A stretch of 64,000 nt of DNA from Arthrinium phaeospermum (Eukaryota; Ascomycota; Sordariomycetes; Amphisphaeriales; Apiosporaceae), in contig QYRS01000011.1 in assembly GCA_006503535.1 (NCBI GenBank), positions 124,001 through 188,000 on the forward strand, given 5' to 3'. This document shows, piece by piece, positions 33,959 through 45,145 of the stretch (position 1 is its first letter; the number at the start of each line of letters is the position of its first letter). The notes beneath the pieces were generated by a model. The model worked only from the letters and a program-made list of their open reading frames with translations. It had not been told where the DNA came from and did no database searches. The translations under genes and the position numbers were made by a program.

Positions 33959-36580
33959 ATGGCCAACACGTCGACCATTAATGCCTCGCCGGCATTGCCG
34001 CCCAATGGCACTGGCAATGGCCAACTGAACCACAGTAGGGAGCCGCAAGGCCTGGCTATCCCCTCGAGGGGACCGCCGCCCCAGTCCTCGTCGTCGGACA
34101 GCGGCGGCGAGGACGACCCTCTTTTTGTTGATCCCGACGATGCGCAGGGCATGATCCAGCCTGCCTTGAGCCCCGTGGTCACCCGCTTAACGTCGCCCAA
34201 GACCCCGGCTGCAGAGAAGGCGGCCGCTATGGACCGGCTGGAGGGCGGCGGGCTTTTCAGCATGATGGAAGGAGACTCGCCGCCAGAGGTTAGCACAGCT
34301 ACTTCAGCGAGACCCGCAGACTCCGGCCCAGGTGCCACACCGACGGACCTGGCCAAGGCGTCCAAACGTCACAACAGAGGCTTCTCCGCCGGCCAATTGC
34401 CGTTTCAACCAACAGAAATGGAGAAGCGCCCGTCCCCATGGCAAGCTGGACCCAGGACGCACGTTGTCGAGGGCGAGTCTTCGGTGTCGAAGCCTTTCCG
34501 ATACGGGGGCTTCGGCCAGAGCCCGCAGCGGAGATCGACAACCACCGGCGCTGAGACCTTTAGAAGGATCCGCGGGGCTTTTCCTAGCATCACATTACCT
34601 ACTAACTTTTTCTCCAACATCACCTCGCCTTCTTTTCTTTCTGGGAATACTCCAAAACAGCAGAGTTCGGAAAAGGTCACACTACCTTCAACTGACGGCA
34701 ATTCAGAGTCGCGGACCGCTACTGCCGCAGATGCATCGGGCCCTGATGGCGCAAGAAGTGAGCAAGCGGAGGGTCAGATAACAGCCGCACCCATCGTGAG
34801 GAGCCCGAACGGCTTGGATGCGTCGTCCAGGCCCACATCATCAGTGTCTAACAGACCAAGGCCCATTCGCAGATCGACTTCGCACGACTCGATGCCCTAC
34901 CTTACGCTTTCGCGAGTTTCATCCTACGGGGATGACGACAGATGGGGTCATGTGCGCGAACAGACTAACTCCAGACTCAAAGCCATCAAAGATAGCTGGG
35001 ACAGGCCCACGTTCAAGATGCCACAGCTCCCCAACATGATACCGGCTCCTTTGAAACGCAACTCGATATTCGGCACGGAGGGTACCAGTCCTGCACCTTC
35101 TCCAGGTATGCCCAGCCCGGGTTTTAGCTCGGCACTCGATAGCAAGTTCCCCGAACTAGATCGTGCAATGGAATCTTTGACGGGCGACATTGTTATCCTG
35201 GGCGGCTACCGAGGATCTGTGCTGAGATCGACAAAGACGAACCGGCAGGTTTGGGTCCCGGTCAAAGTAGGATTGAATATAAGAAAGGTGAACTTGGAGG
35301 TGGGCTTGGATCCTGAAGACGAAGAGAGGATGGAGGAAACCATCTACCCTTCGGGCATGCTACAAAACATCGGACCTGTCGATATCTCGAAGCGGTTGTT
35401 CAAGAAGTTGCGGGAGTGCGAGAATGCCAAGAACGGGAAGTTGAGGGTATGGGACTTCGGGTGGGATTGGCGGTTGAGCCCTAGGCTTCTCTCGCGGAAG
35501 CTGCTCGAGTTCTTGGAGAAGCTTCCATCTAATCAGGCTGATGTTTCGGGGCCGAAAGGTGCCACCGTCATCGCGCACAGTTTGGGAGGCTTAATCACGC
35601 GTCATGCCGTGAACCAAAGGCCGGAGTTGTTCGCTGGTGTGATATACGCCGGGACACCCCAGAGATGCATCAACATCCTGGGGCCGTTGCGGAACGGAGA
35701 TGCCGTCATGCTCAACGAAAAGGTCCTGACAGCTCATGTCAACTTCACGCTCCGGACTTCGTTCGTCTTTCTGCCTGAAGATGGTTATTGCTTCGTCAAC
35801 AAGCACACTGGTGAGGAGTTCCCGGTCGATTTCTATGATCCTCAGTCTTGGGCTCAATACAGCCTATGTCCAAGCATCGAGCCGCCGCAACCGGCTTGGA
35901 ATACCAGGCAGAGTCCCTTCAATTCGTTCTTGAATCTGTCCGCCTCTTTGCCAAACATACCCGGAAGGAGCCGTGGCAACAGCAGTGCCAGTGACTTCCG
36001 TGGGCCGCAGACGCGCAACAACCACACAGCGGAGTCTGCCCAGCATGAAGTCACACAAGACCGAACATTGGCCATGCAGATGGGCAGTGGACAGCCGGAC
36101 GCGAAGAGTACCCAGCAGAATCGCAACGACGCAGATGACGCGTCCAAAAATCGGAACAGGAATATGGAGTACCTGATTCGCACATTGAGAGAGACAAAAC
36201 AGTTCCGCGCTGAACTGGCCCACAAGCCAGAGTTGGCTGAGGCCAATTCGTATCCTCCGTTCGCCGTCATGTATGGAAAGGACATTCCCACCGTCTTTGC
36301 TGCCCATGTGACATGCCGCGAAGCGATTGCCAGCACAGACTGCTACGATGAACTGATGTTCCGCAGCGGCGATGGCGTCGTACTTGCTCGGGAGGCCATG
36401 TTGCCTCCAGGCTACGATTTGGTCAAGGGCGGTCGCATCAGTACGGATCGCGGGCATATCACTATCTTGGGCGACTTGAACGCGGTGGGCCAGGCACTGG
36501 ACGCAATCACACGGGGTCGTAAGAAGGGCATAGGGCTTGGCCCTTCGGCTCAGGGGGCGAAGTCCATATCGTCGAGTTAG
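33959..36580 (+). CDS. LCAT-type alpha/beta-hydrolase with long disordered N-terminus
   Basis: Single-exon gene, 873 aa from the first in-frame ATG (MANTSTINASPALPPNG). The first 400 residues are Ser/Pro-rich, apparently disordered, with many phosphorylatable sites. The catalytic part begins near residue 400 (GDIVILGGYRGSVLRS, WVPVKVGLNIRKV, VWDFGWDWRLSPRLL). The nucleophile elbow AHSLGG has Ser541, and SGDGVV (Asp805) and RGHITILGD (His833) are well placed to complete a Ser-Asp-His triad. The fold resembles phosphatidylcholine-sterol acyltransferase and related lipases, so a lipid or ester substrate is likely but unproven. Residues about 660-750 form a second low-complexity insert before the last part of the domain. 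No signal peptide is seen, so it is probably cytosolic. The frame is open upstream to 33671 but without ATG. Confidence 0.85.
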   Translation: MANTSTINASPALPPNGTGNGQLNHSREPQGLAIPSRGPPPQSSSSDSGGEDDPLFVDPDDAQGMIQPALSPVVTRLTSPKTPAAEKAAAMDRLEGGGLFSMMEGDSPPEVSTATSARPADSGPGATPTDLAKASKRHNRGFSAGQLPFQPTEMEKRPSPWQAGPRTHVVEGESSVSKPFRYGGFGQSPQRRSTTTGAETFRRIRGAFPSITLPTNFFSNITSPSFLSGNTPKQQSSEKVTLPSTDGNSESRTATAADASGPDGARSEQAEGQITAAPIVRSPNGLDASSRPTSSVSNRPRPIRRSTSHDSMPYLTLSRVSSYGDDDRWGHVREQTNSRLKAIKDSWDRPTFKMPQLPNMIPAPLKRNSIFGTEGTSPAPSPGMPSPGFSSALDSKFPELDRAMESLTGDIVILGGYRGSVLRSTKTNRQVWVPVKVGLNIRKVNLEVGLDPEDEERMEETIYPSGMLQNIGPVDISKRLFKKLRECENAKNGKLRVWDFGWDWRLSPRLLSRKLLEFLEKLPSNQADVSGPKGATVIAHSLGGLITRHAVNQRPELFAGVIYAGTPQRCINILGPLRNGDAVMLNEKVLTAHVNFTLRTSFVFLPEDGYCFVNKHTGEEFPVDFYDPQSWAQYSLCPSIEPPQPAWNTRQSPFNSFLNLSASLPNIPGRSRGNSSASDFRGPQTRNNHTAESAQHEVTQDRTLAMQMGSGQPDAKSTQQNRNDADDASKNRNRNMEYLIRTLRETKQFRAELAHKPELAEANSYPPFAVMYGKDIPTVFAAHVTCREAIASTDCYDELMFRSGDGVVLAREAMLPPGYDLVKGGRISTDRGHITILGDLNAVGQALDAITRGRKKGIGLGPSAQGAKSISSS

Positions 36581-37282
36581 AGGTCGCGGCGATGGTAAAG
36601 TGCCTGAGGCGATGTCACATTTTAGCGATAAAGGTCAAGGGTTGGTCCCGGTTCAGGATCACATAGGGCGGGTTCATGGAGTTTTCGAGGAAAGTAGATT
36701 TTAACCAGGTAGGGTAGATAGATGCAGGCGCTGATGCCCTTTATGATGATGGGCTGATCGATCAGCTTGTCTATAAGAATGAAGAAGATTTTTAGCAATC
36801 ATCAATACTCGATCTTGGTGTATAGTGGTCCAAAGGGGTGGGGTGGTTTTGGGTGACATTGTGAGGTATTTAGAGGTTCTATGTAGATCTTCCGGTCTTG
36901 CCCGGAGCCAAGCTTTTCACCAACTAGGTATACCCACAGCCCTTGGCGCAGCCTACAGTAAGACTGCCATCGTTAGGCAGTTGACGTTACTGTTATAGTG
37001 TCTCGAACTTGAGTGGTATCCAGACGATCATCGCATCTTTTTTTCTGGTTCAGCGAGTTACTGTCAAGATTTAGACCCAAATTTGCTAGAGTGAAGACAT
37101 AATTCAGGATAAATTGATAGATCAATACACAGGTTTGTCTGTGAACAATTGAGCTTCAACAGCCATGCTCTATGCCCTATCATTCTACCACGGTTATCTA
37201 ACTTATCAAGTTCTATGCTCCAGTGACCACGACGAGCAGCCCCGAGAATCATACACTGCGTAAAGGGTCTCATCGTGGGTAG
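36581..37282. other. Convergent intergenic region
   Basis: 702 bases between convergent stop codons, moderately AT-rich. No gene is recognised. Confidence 0.5.
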
Positions 37283-40019
37283 CTAGAGGTCAGTGACAAA
37301 GCCAACCTCGACAATCCTATCGGCATCGAGGTCCATATCGGCCATTTTGGCGCGCGAGTTGTCGAGGATGCAGAGGAAGGCCGTCAGCAGCATGCGCCGG
37401 ATCCAGACGCGGACGCCGACCTTCTGGCGCTGGAGCCGCATCGTCTCCTTGCCGACGACGTAGACGGTCTGGGCCGTGTAGGCGGCGCGGAGGGCGTCGA
37501 GCTCGGCGATGCTGCCGGGGTCGCCGCCCGAGAGGATGCGCTCGATCTGGTGGACGATCTCGGCGTCGAGGCCGGGGCGCAGGACGTGGTCGGCGTAGCC
37601 GTGGCGGAGCACGACGCGGTAGCTGTAGGGGCCGAAGACGCCCGGGGCGGCGCGGGCGACGATGTAGCGGTCCGCGGGGCTCACGTAGGGGATGGACAGG
37701 GAGCGCACGTGGAAGAAGACGACGACGCGCGGGCGGGCGGCGAACTTGGTCAGGAACTGCGCAAACGACGTCGACACCACGCTCGGGTCGTCCGACTTGG
37801 AGAAGAAGATGCCCAGCCCCGGCACCGTGCCGATCCGCGTGCCGCCCCACTGCCGGGCCAGGTGCGGAGGCGTCCGCTTGAGGTTCAGGAGGCTCTCGGG
37901 GCGCAGCCGCTTGGTCGACTCGGCGGCCCATTGCGCCTCCTTGCCGTACCGCCACAGCATGAGGATCGAGGACAGGACGAAGCCGAACACGAGGGTGAAC
38001 CTAGGAGAGAAAGCAGAGACAAATGGATGTCAGAAATCGAGCGTCATAAGCCGAGGGAGGCGGATCTTCTTACCAGGCCCCTTGAGGGATTTTGGTGAGG
38101 ACGGCCGAGGTATAGGTGGCGTCGAGGGCGAAAAATACTAGGAACACGGGCAGAATGAAATATATTGGAATCTGCCAGATGAGTATGGCTACCAGTGCAA
38201 CCATGAACGTCGAGAGGAGCGTGACCAGGATGGCACATACGCCATAAGCGCTGCCGAGAGCAGTGGTCTATAGTCGGAGTAGTTCAGCCTCGTATCCATT
38301 CAACGGGATGCCTGCCGACTGCTCGCAAACTGAAGGACTTACGTTATCGAATATGGCGGTCACAGCCACCGTGCAGACCATCAACAGCCAGTTGGCGGCA
38401 GGGATATACATGTGGTAATGGAACAGCTTGGAGGTATGGACAACCTTGAGGTTGGGGAAGTAAGATAGGCGCATCACCTGGCTCAAAAGCTGAAAGGTTG
38501 AAGTGATCAAGGCTTGGGAAGCGACAACGGCCGCCAGTACGGCAATGATCAGACTGAAATACAGCGTCCCTGGCGGTACTGTGTAGAAGAAGGGGTTGCT
38601 GTAAGCAGTCTTCGTGGTGTCCATGGATATGAAGGCTGCCTGTCCGATATAGGCGAAAAGTAGGCCTGTCGATCACGGAACGCTTAGCTGAAGCTAAGTC
38701 GGTGGTGCATATTTGAGATTGATCAACTTACAGGGGAATGTAATCCCGAGCCATGATATCTGGACTGCTTTCTTGCTGAAAGCAGCTAGATTCGCAAACT
38801 ATCGAGATGTTAGAGCAATACTGGCGGGTAGAAACTGCCACACAGCATAATAGTGAACTCACCATAGCTTCGACTCCCGTGAAGGCAAGCAGGAGACCAC
38901 TTAAAGACTTCCAGCCCTCATGGCGATTGCGGATCAAGTAAGCAAAAGCATAGTGTGGGCTGAAAGCTTTCAGCACCGTATAATCGTACCTGGCCAAATT
39001 GTATATGCCCGACCCCAAGTTGAACAGCAGCCAGACGGTTACGATCGGCGCAAAGGCTGTGCCAAGCTTAGATGTTCCAAACGGCTGGACCAGGAAAAAG
39101 AGCGCCAGAATGCAGCAGGCGATGCCAGTGACAGCTGGTTTACCCAAGCTGGGGTTGACAACACGGACTCCTTGGACGGCACCCAACACGGACTGAGCTG
39201 GAGTCAGGATGCCATCGGCTATGACGAGCGAGACGCCAAGAACGCCGAAGATCTGCAAAGCGAGCTTGGCGCGGGAGGAGTTTTCGAGAAAACCCCGGAG
39301 CCCCTTGTTGATGGATTTGGCATCGTCTTTCTGGTCATGGTTGGGCTCTTTTGCTCGGCGCGGGCTATACGGATCTTCCGGCGCGATGTTCATGGATCGT
39401 GCCAATAAGCTATATAGGGCGAACGTGCCGCCGTGGCCATGGTCGCCAGCCGCCAGGACGATGAAGCAGTACTTCAAAGTGACAATCAGAATTAGAGACC
39501 AGATTATGATGGAAAGGGCCCCGACCAGCTAGCGAGAGGTTAGCTTCCTATTTGTCGTTTTCTTGGGACACATATAAGTTTGGGATAATATTTCACTAAC
39601 ATTATCCCAGGACGGATGGTTGTCAAAGGTCGAGGAGAAAACATATAGGGGAGATGTCCCAATATCACCGTAGATGACTCCAACGCTCTGGAACGAGAGC
39701 CAGATGAGCAGTTTTCCGTGATAACTCTGTTGCTTCCGTGTAAGCTGCTGCATCAAAACGCCCCGGGTCGTGATAGTGACATTACCTGCGCATGGCCAGT
39801 AACCAGATCTTCCTGGTCCAGTCGTTTTGCCCGCTCCAGATCATCCACTCTCTGGCTTCCCTCGCTGATGTTGGTACCCTGCGACTTTAACGGTATCTTG
39901 ACCGTCGAGTGACTGTTTCCAACACCCGCTTCTGCGGCCGGGCGGTGCTGCAGCGGATGTTGGGGCAATCTGCCCTTGGTCATCCTAAGAACGGATTCTT
40001 CGAACGCATGGTTGCTCAT
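37283..40019 (-). CDS. hak1: HAK/KUP-family high-affinity potassium transporter
   Basis: Seven exons on the minus strand: 39786-40019, 39601-39726, 38863-39528, 38732-38798, 38343-38665, 38074-38267 and 37283-38000, giving 775 aa with every junction in phase. The family signature GVIYGDIGTSPLYVF occurs in the first membrane helix, followed by KYCFIVLAAGDHGHGGTFALYSLL, SLVIADGILTPAQSVLGA and AFIGQAAF-like segments; about 12 membrane helices are visible up to residue 540. The C-terminal 240 residues form the cytosolic domain (WGGTRIGTVPGLGIFF, FFHVRSLSIPYV, RYGYADHV-like, then VGKETM). The protein imports K+ at the plasma membrane, probably by H+ symport as in Neurospora hak-1. The long N-terminal cytosolic region (about 85 residues) contains no obvious domain. 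An ATG at 40019 follows an in-frame GTG; ATG is preferred. Confidence 0.94.
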
Positions 40020-41439
40020 CACGGAAGTAGCAGGTCTTGGAGAGAATCACCGGGACTATGGGAAGGCGAGACCAAGCGGCCGTGGAGCTGCTACACTCGG
40101 ACTGGGGGCTGCCTATTTCTATATTGACGGGGCGGGCGCAGCTTTAACTCACAAGCCTTAGTCTACTCCGTAGATCTTATCGCCTTACGTTGGAGTTGCC
40201 GCTTATGCTGAGCGACGCCATCTGTCTACTAGAGAGAAGGACGAAGCAGGACCGCGATCCGCGGTAAGTAGTATGCACTGGAAATGCATGGCTTGCGCTA
40301 CTAAACAAAAGGGTATCATGCAGTTGAGCTGGGGGAGATGGACGGCAGGACGGCCAGCCACTAGACCAGTAAAACCTCGAGGAAGTATTCGTAGAGGTGA
40401 CCACATCCCGGGCGGCAGGGGTCAGATGATTGCTGCGATGTTCCCAAAGAGTCAACCTAATCAGAGCGGTAGGGTAGGACGACAATGCAAGTGATTCTTA
40501 GTTCAACGGTGCTGCAGGTAGAAGTCTGGCTGCTGACTAGTTCGCGGGGCTTGTGATCGATACGCCACTGGGAAACAAATGCCTCTCCCGCTCCTGCAGC
40601 TGCATGTTGTGATCAGCAAGCCAGGGTACGTCGGTCTGCTCGATATGCTTTACGTAGGTCTAGAGAATAAGTGCATGCGGTGAATGTCGTTCAGCAAATC
40701 GCGGTCAAGGGGTTTAACCTGGGCGTGTCTATCAGAGACAGACCGGACACCACCCGTCTCTCCTTTGAGTCGCAGGGCCGCCCTGCAAATATTGTGATAT
40801 CATTCTCCAGGTCCGATCCACGACGAGGGCCTGCTGCTTTCAGACATTCATGGGTTCAAAGATTTCTCTGGGCAAGAGTTGTACTGGACTGGGAGCAGCG
40901 TACAGTGCATCCGTTTCTATGTCGTTGACCGCTATGAGCTGGAGACTGATCACTTGATCCGAACGACTTATAAGCGGTAGTTGATCTGTCGCCGATGCTT
41001 GGTTTTGACTCGTGCCTGCTCAATGCAAGTAACCTGGAGGGATCATAAACAACATTTATAGTCTGGTACAGTCGACCTGTAGAGCATGTTTCTTTTGCTT
41101 CAAGAGATCTCGTGTTCGTGAAGCAGTAAGGAAACTCAATCCGAAGGTTCCTTTTTCGACTCTGGGGAAATTACCAAGTCCGCTCCATTGGAATAGGTAC
41201 TTACGGGGGTAACCCCTAAAGCGGGGTCTGTAGCACTCGGCTATGATGAGAGCCCCCATAGATACATATTTAGCAAATCTGGAATATTCTGCTTAAATGC
41301 ATATATACCTTATCAAGAGGAAAAAAAGCTTCGTCGCGGATTGTGCTACCATCGATTGGCCGGCATTGAAGATTTTATCGAGGCTCAACATGCATGCATA
41401 AGCATCTCATATCCTTTCGTTAATTTTTAGACCGAAGAT
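40020..41439. promoter_or_regulatory. Divergent intergenic region between hak1 and rcm1-like gene
   Basis: 1.4 kb between outward-facing start codons. Nothing coding is recognised. It must hold the potassium transporter promoter, expected to respond to K+ starvation in this family, but no element is identified. Confidence 0.45.
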
Positions 41440-43263
41440 ATGTCCCTCTATCACGAAGCGGCAGAGATTTTGTCGCTGTCGCCGGAGGCGGGTGGCAACC
41501 TGAAAACACGCATTTTCAACCGCAAGGATCTCAAGTCGCCGCAACAGCAGATTTATGCTCTAGCTCTGGAAACTTGCAAGTGGAGTGCCGTGCTCAAGGA
41601 GGTCATCGACAATGCAGGCATCCTGAAGCTCGAGCGCAAGGTATGTGGCCACATAATGTCGGCAGCAATCTAGCACATTCAGACGACTGACAGACTTAAC
41701 ATCTAGCTCACACCAGTCCTTGCATCCTTACTAGTGCACGACTATCTGCTGGCAAAGAAGGGCATAGCACTCCCTAGTACCCATGGCCTTCGCGCTGCCG
41801 TCGAGCGCCACAAGGCTCGCCTATCATCTGAGCTCACAAGAGCGAGGCTGAGGAGGAAGGCAGTGTCGATAGATGCTCTCCGAGACCAGGTGGAAGCAGC
41901 TTTCGCCGAAGCAGAGAACTTGTATCCCCGCTGGGTACGAGTGAACTCTCTTTTGACCACCCTCGAAAATCAGCTCGACAGCACCTTCAAGGAATTCACG
42001 AGGGTTCACTCGATCAAGGAGGTGATATCTGGTCGGGCAAAAGTCTACATAGATGAGCACGTGCCAAATCTGCTGGCCGTGTCACCTGGCTTCGAAATCA
42101 CCAAAACCGACGCCTACAAATCCGGCAAGGTCATTCTGCAGGACAAGGCTTCTTGCTTTCCGGCATACTTACTGAATGCGATGCCCGAGGATGGCGATGC
42201 CATTGACACCTGTTCGGCACCCGGCAACAAGACCACTCATCTAACAGCCATCATTCGATCTCGAGCCCCGGAGGCCCAAGCGAAACAGCCCAAAGTGTAT
42301 GCCTTTGAGAAGAACCCACGCCGGGCCAAGACTCTAGAAAAGATGGTCAAGCTCGCTGGAGGAGACGATATGACACGCATTGGGTTTGGCCAAGACTTCC
42401 TGAAGGTGAATCCTACAGGTTCGGTGTACAAAAACGTTGGCTGTCTGCTGCTGGACCCTAGTTGCTCCGGTAGTGGCATCGTTGGTCGAGATTCCCTGCC
42501 AACTCTACACCTCCCTGAGCCCGCCGGCGCCAAACCCCAGCCCCCGAAGACGGGCAAGGAGCAGAATCGCAAACGCAAACGGACCGACGATGGCGGTAAA
42601 GATACCGAGAAGCCTGTTCTGGTTGACGATGATGGCGAGGAAACGGTGCTTTCGTCGGAGAAGGAGCTGTCAGCACGCCTCGAAGCACTGTCCTCGTTTC
42701 AGCTCACCTTGCTTCAGCACGCTATGGAATTTCCAGCGGCGAAGAAGATCACGTACTCGACCTGCTCGATACACGCACAAGAAAACGAACAGGTGGTGCT
42801 CAAGGCGCTGCAATCTGACGTGGCCAAGCGTCGGGGTTGGCGCATACTGAAGCGGCAGCAGCAGGTCCGCGGCATGCGCGAGTGGCCCGTTAGAGGGACA
42901 CTAGAGGGCGCTGAAGGCGATAAGGATGTCGCAGAGGGTTGTATTCGGTCCTACAAGGACGACGGGCGTGGGGTCATGGGCTTCTTCGTGGCCGCCTTCG
43001 CGAGGGATCCAGACCAAGCTGAGGCCGATGGTGACGGACCATATTTACGGGACGATGATGGGCACATCGTTCGGGATAGAGTGGGTATGCCAACGCTGAA
43101 ATCTGGGCAGCCTGCTCTCAACCAGGATTCGCACGAGCAAAAGCCCCAAGGCAGCGCAAATCGACCAGCAGAAGATGACGTCGAAGAGTCGGCAGATGAG
43201 AGTTATAGCGAAGGGGATTCAGACGATGTGGAAGGCGAGTCGTGGGACGGATTCGGTGATTAG
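41440..43263 (+). CDS. rcm1: 25S rRNA cytosine-C5 methyltransferase (Rcm1/NSUN5 type)
   Basis: Two exons, 41440-41640 and 41707-43263, give 585 aa. The NSUN/RsmB Rossmann domain is clear: motif I DTCSAPGNKTTHL binds S-adenosylmethionine, the LLLDPSCSGSG motif carries Cys320, and YSTCSIHAQENE carries Cys420, the catalytic cysteine pair of m5C RNA methyltransferases. The N-terminal region (SLYHEAAEILS, NRKDLKSPQQQIYALALETCKW) matches yeast Rcm1 and human NSUN5, which methylate one cytosine of the large-subunit rRNA, so a nucleolar role is expected. A lysine-rich insert (about 345-385) sits between the two cysteine motifs. The C-terminus is acidic and disordered (residues about 500-585, ending GESWDGFGD), longer than in yeast. 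Divergent from hak1. Confidence 0.94.
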
Positions 43264-45145
43264 AGAATCGCGAACCCTCGACTCAGTAGGAGATGCCAAC
43301 CAGCCAGTTCGTCCAAAAAGGCACACTATTCACACCTACATACATACATACAACCACGGTAATCAATGACACTGGCTCGACCACCTCGATTGCGTCCTTG
43401 TTTGCCCCCACCTGTCTACTGAGCAACTCACCCATCTCTGATGGGTTGCCGTGTAACCGATGCTCCTTCTGAAAGCAGCGCCAATGTTCAAAGCCGTCGA
43501 ATCATGAAGAGCCATCGAGATGATGACGAAGCAAAATTAGAGCCGGAGGAGGCGTTATCGTTGTTGTTGTTACGGCTGCGGCCATGTATTGTAGTGCATC
43601 CATTAATAAACCAAATGGAACTTTTTGGCATGAATCCGAGAAATCGTGCCTCGGCCTGCAGTTCCTGCAATAGCTTTCAAATCTATTCTCAGCTCCGTTT
43701 TGGCTGGGCATCACGTAATTAGGCTAGTTTTCCGCACCGACGTGCCTCGGCATGAATTTAGGGAAGGATTAGACGGTGGAGAAAGCTCCGAACGAAGTGG
43801 ATTTTGCTGTATTGATCCAGCAGCAGAAGTTTTATGGAAGCTTCGATCTGTACAAGTAGCTTGGTAACTTGGGAAAAGGAGAGCACAGGCATCTGCACAG
43901 GCATCTTTCTGCCCCTGCTGCCCCTGCATTTTCACCGACCAACACTGACAACCTGCCAGGACGGCTTCTCACACTAAATGCTGACCTACGTACTTCTGTA
44001 TGTAGACTCCAGACCACTGCTGTCCCGACTGCATCTGTAACCACCAAGAATAACCGGGTTTCCAATACCGTTCGAGCGCAATGCAAGTGGTTGCTGCTAG
44101 ATCTGGTTAGCCCGGAGTCTTGTCAAAGGCGCTTCTAGACCACACCAATAGTCAGAAAAGGCCAAGCCTTTTGCGCCGGTACACTACTGCACACTTTGCA
44201 TACGGGATCGACATGGAAAACCAACTTCGCTGGCAGCATCCAGCTGTATACGTGTGTCGGTTGATAACCTCATCCCCGTTTCTTCTCGTCATAATCCAAG
44301 GGCGGCGGAAGGAACCATAGCCGATAAGATTCAGGACACGATACGGTATTTCAATGATCGACGCGTTTCCCAAGAGGATGGTACAGCTTTAAAACAGGTA
44401 GATTAGTTTGAGGCTGAATCGTGAATAAGCCAAGGAACCATACCTGCCAACCCTCGAGTGTCTGCGTCGGGGATTGAGAGCTGGCCCCGAACGCCGCTCC
44501 GTCAAATTTTGCTTGATTTGAAAGCAGCCCCCCAGAGGGAAGGCGTACGCATGGCTCGCATGGCTCGCATGGATCTGGCCGGACATTCAAACTGTATCCA
44601 GCCAAGATCCGAGGGGAGCGGGCCGTTCGTTCGAGTCGTCGGTGTATCCTTGCACAACCTTTTGCACAAAACGACGACAGCCCGCAGCCCGTTGCGCTGA
44701 CTCGCTGACTCTGGCCCCAGAAACCGGTCTCAATCTGGTGTTTGTGGTGCTACTTTTCTGGCTAGGAGGCTAGTCAACGGCCCACAACGGAATGGAACCC
44801 AATGGCCTTCCCGCACACTGCTTATGAATGGGTGATGGGGGCCACTAGCCTTGACAGGCCCCCCCTTCACCTTCAGGCGAGGAAGGTAACGCCGATATGA
44901 AGAGACAGGCCGTGAACCGAGGAGAATATACCGGGCCAGGTGGCTGTCAGCATGTCTGGAGATATATATGAAAGGCCAGCCCTCCCCCTCCCCTGGTCGA
45001 GATCGGATCTTCGTACCACCCACCGCTCTGCCTTGTTCTAGGCCTGTCTTTCGTTTCTTGGTGTAGTTATTATATACAATCTTCCTAATACGGCAACTTC
45101 ACCATTGCTGCCGCTCACGCATATACATATAGACACGAGTCATAT
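43264..45145. other. Intergenic region before the MFS exporter gene
   Basis: About 1.9 kb with no supported gene. It includes a short nine-base tandem repeat (ATGGCTCGC units near 44551) and, close to the exporter start, AT-rich segments with TATATA-like stretches (about 44960 and 45120) that could be core promoter. Confidence 0.5.
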
